This document shows, in pieces, positions 4,111-5,718 of a stretch of DNA of 5,718 bases. The stretch comes from an uncultured Bacillaceae bacterium (GTDB lineage Bacteria; Bacillota; Bacilli; Bacillales; Caldibacillaceae). A program made the translations under genes and the position numbers. The first letter of the stretch is position 1. Every line of letters starts with the position of its first letter. The stretch is from positions 1 to 5,718 of the forward strand of contig CALKAK010000048.1 in the NCBI GenBank assembly GCA_937983015.1, written 5' to 3'. The notes below the pieces were generated by a model, which searched no databases, was not told the origin of the DNA, and worked only from the letters and a program-made list of their open reading frames with translations.

Positions 4111-5718
4111 ATGGATAAAAAAAAGGAAAAAGAGACAAGGAAAGCGGAAAATCCGAAACAAGAACAACTGGATCGCTTCCGTGTTCGCGACAGTGGAAAA
4201 CCACTAACAACGAAACAGGGGTTGAAAGTTTCTAATGACAGTGAAATATTGACCGCAGGTGTGCGCGGACCGGCATTAATGGAGGACTTTTATTACTTTG
4301 AGAAGCTATCTCATTTTGTCCGGGAAGAAATTCCTGAGCGGGTCGTACATGCCCGAGGTTATGGCGCTTATGGTGAATTTGTCTGCTATCAATCCATGAG
4401 ACAAGTAACGAAAGCTGGCTTTTTGTCGGAAGCCGGAAAAAAAACACCGGTGGCGGTCCGGTTTTCAACGGTACAGGGTTCCCGGGGTTCATATGATACG
4501 GCCAGGGATCTACGCTGTAAAGGAGTTAAATTTTACACGGAAGAAGGGAACTACGATTTAACGACGATCGCCATGCCGGTTTTGATTATCCAGAATCCGA
4601 TGAAATTTCCCGATGTCATCCATGCCTATCAAAACAAACAAGATGAAGGCCTTCCTACAGCAACTGGTGCCCATGATCGTTTTTGGGATTTTGTAGCGAA
4701 CAATCCGGAGTCGCTCCATATGGTAACCTGGATCATGTCTCCCCGAGGGATTTTGCGAAGTTACCGGATGATGGAATCCTGGTCGATTAACACGTACTTA
4801 TTCGTGAACGAACAGGGGAAAGCAACTTTTGTCCGTTTTGTGTGGAAACCATTACTAGGTGTTCATTCATTATTACAAGAGGAAGCGATCAAAATCGGCG
4901 GTCTTGACCCGGACTTTCATCGCCGAGATCTTCGCGAGGCGATCGATAAAGGGTATTACCCGGAATACGAACTAGGTGTGCAACTGATTCCGATGGAAGA
5001 TGAATTTAAGTACGATTTTGATATTCTCGACCCGACCAAATTTTGGCCAGAAGAGCTGGTTCCTGTACAAATCGTTGGAAAAATGACCTTAAATCGAAAC
5101 GTAGATAATGAATTCACCGAACTGGAACAGATCGCCTTTAACCCGGCGAATGTTGTTCCCGGTATCGACTTTTCCAATGATCCAGTCTTACAAGGGAGAT
5201 TACTCGTATATCGTGATGCCCAGCATCATCGCCTTGGTAGTGCTAATTATGACGAATTGCCGATCAACCGTCCGCTCCGGACATTTCATAATAACACCCG
5301 CCGTGGTTTTATGCGGCAGCGAATCGATGTGGATCAAATTAACTACAGGAACAATTCTCTGGCCGGGAACACACCGTATACAACACCACCGGAAGAAGGG
5401 GGCTATACGTCCTATCCGAGAAAAGTGGAAGGACGCGTTGTCCGTGGTCGCAGTCCATCGTTCAATGACTTTTTTACCCAGACACGCATCTTTTGGAATA
5501 GTCTAACCCCTATAGAAAAGCAGCATACAATTGATGGATTCAGTTTCCAGCTCGGTAAAGTAAAGAGTGAAGCGATCCGGCAACAAAATGTGAATTTATT
5601 AGTGAACGTCGATAAACAACTGGCCAATATCGTGGCGGATAATATTGGTGTTAAGCGGCCTACCGGAACGAATGTGCCGGTATCGACACGATATGCTTCG
5701 TTAAGCCAAGAAAACACG
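4111..5718 (+). CDS. Large-subunit heme catalase homologue (KatE/HPII-like) with altered distal pocket, cut by right edge
   Basis: The first 536 codons, open to the right edge. Catalases convert hydrogen peroxide to water and oxygen on heme. The catalase core spans about residues 30-420 and a catalase-related C-terminal domain about 430-520. The charged N-terminal extension and overall similarity to Bacillus KatE (about 690 residues, as I recall) suggest about 150 more residues, probably a DJ-1/PfpI-like domain, beyond the edge. Retained by alignment to bovine catalase: distal His80 (VVHARG; His75), Arg117 (Arg112), Asp133 (Asp128), Phe166 (Phe161), and proximal Arg363, Tyr367 and Arg374 (RLLVY...R; Arg354, Tyr358, Arg365). 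Altered: the usual DLVGNN-P is DLTTIAMP, so the distal Asn (bovine 148) is Ile153; Phe153 is Leu158; RGFA is RCKG (135-138); SDRGIP is SPRGIL (210-215); HTF is NTY (227-229); QRDG is TRRG (396-399). ATG 4111 has AAAGGGG at 4094-4100, 10 bases upstream; ATG 4107 is out of frame. The catalase fold is certain; catalase activity is not. Confidence 0.9.
   Translation, partial: MDKKKEKETRKAENPKQEQLDRFRVRDSGKPLTTKQGLKVSNDSEILTAGVRGPALMEDFYYFEKLSHFVREEIPERVVHARGYGAYGEFVCYQSMRQVTKAGFLSEAGKKTPVAVRFSTVQGSRGSYDTARDLRCKGVKFYTEEGNYDLTTIAMPVLIIQNPMKFPDVIHAYQNKQDEGLPTATGAHDRFWDFVANNPESLHMVTWIMSPRGILRSYRMMESWSINTYLFVNEQGKATFVRFVWKPLLGVHSLLQEEAIKIGGLDPDFHRRDLREAIDKGYYPEYELGVQLIPMEDEFKYDFDILDPTKFWPEELVPVQIVGKMTLNRNVDNEFTELEQIAFNPANVVPGIDFSNDPVLQGRLLVYRDAQHHRLGSANYDELPINRPLRTFHNNTRRGFMRQRIDVDQINYRNNSLAGNTPYTTPPEEGGYTSYPRKVEGRVVRGRSPSFNDFFTQTRIFWNSLTPIEKQHTIDGFSFQLGKVKSEAIRQQNVNLLVNVDKQLANIVADNIGVKRPTGTNVPVSTRYASLSQENT

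Noticed and set aside
4107..4118. ATG 4107 as the catalase start
   Set aside because: It is out of frame and reaches TAA after three codons; ATG 4111 is in frame with a well-spaced AAAGGGG.
4232..4492. 86-codon minus-strand open frame opposite the catalase gene
   Set aside because: It is antisense to conserved catalase sequence, with no ribosome binding site or promoter noticed.
4561..4572. A compensated frameshift or sequencing error producing TTIA in place of VGNN
   Set aside because: Both flanks stay in the same frame with conserved residues at the expected spacing, and the four codons are clean in-frame substitutions.
5108..5506. 132-codon open frame on the plus strand inside the catalase gene
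   Set aside because: It lies in another frame of a clearly coding catalase and resembles no protein I recognise; it is a shadow.

Overview
The window looks like a chromosomal segment of a Gram-positive member of the Bacillaceae. The evidence is the gene order ecfA1-ecfA2-ecfT-truA-rplM-rpsI, which matches the end of the large ribosomal-protein cluster in Bacillus. Other signs agree: strong AGGAGG-type ribosome binding sites, a TTG start on rpsI, a consensus sigma-A promoter, and L13 and S9 proteins of exactly the Bacillus lengths (145 and 130 residues). Genus and species cannot be fixed from what is visible.

Bases 1-2131 encode the energy-coupling module of an ECF-type vitamin/metal transporter: the C-terminal part of ATPase EcfA1, all of ATPase EcfA2, and the membrane coupling protein EcfT. 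Their frames overlap, so they are probably co-translated. No substrate-binding S component is in the window, which fits a shared (group II) module serving S components encoded elsewhere. truA (tRNA pseudouridine synthase) follows 25 bases later and is probably in the same transcript.

Bases 2895-3081 are a regulatory gap. It holds a near-perfect sigma-A promoter and an approximately 80-base leader with a clean 9-bp hairpin, which fits the L13 leader family that precedes rplM in low-GC Gram-positives. rplM and rpsI follow as a two-gene unit that ends at a strong intrinsic terminator with a C(UUCG)G loop.

Bases 3990-4110 form the upstream region of the next gene. They contain an imperfect inverted repeat and a weak promoter candidate. 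From 4111 to the right edge runs the first 536 codons of a large, KatE/HPII-like heme catalase homologue. This is the most unusual item here. The reading frame is clean and the distal histidine, proximal tyrosine and main heme arginines are kept, but the normally invariant distal asparagine is isoleucine and several other signature loops are altered. It also sits where, as I recall, Bacillus subtilis carries ybaJ and other unrelated genes. It may be a catalase-fold protein with changed chemistry, or a weak catalase. No mobile element, CRISPR array, tRNA or rRNA was seen.
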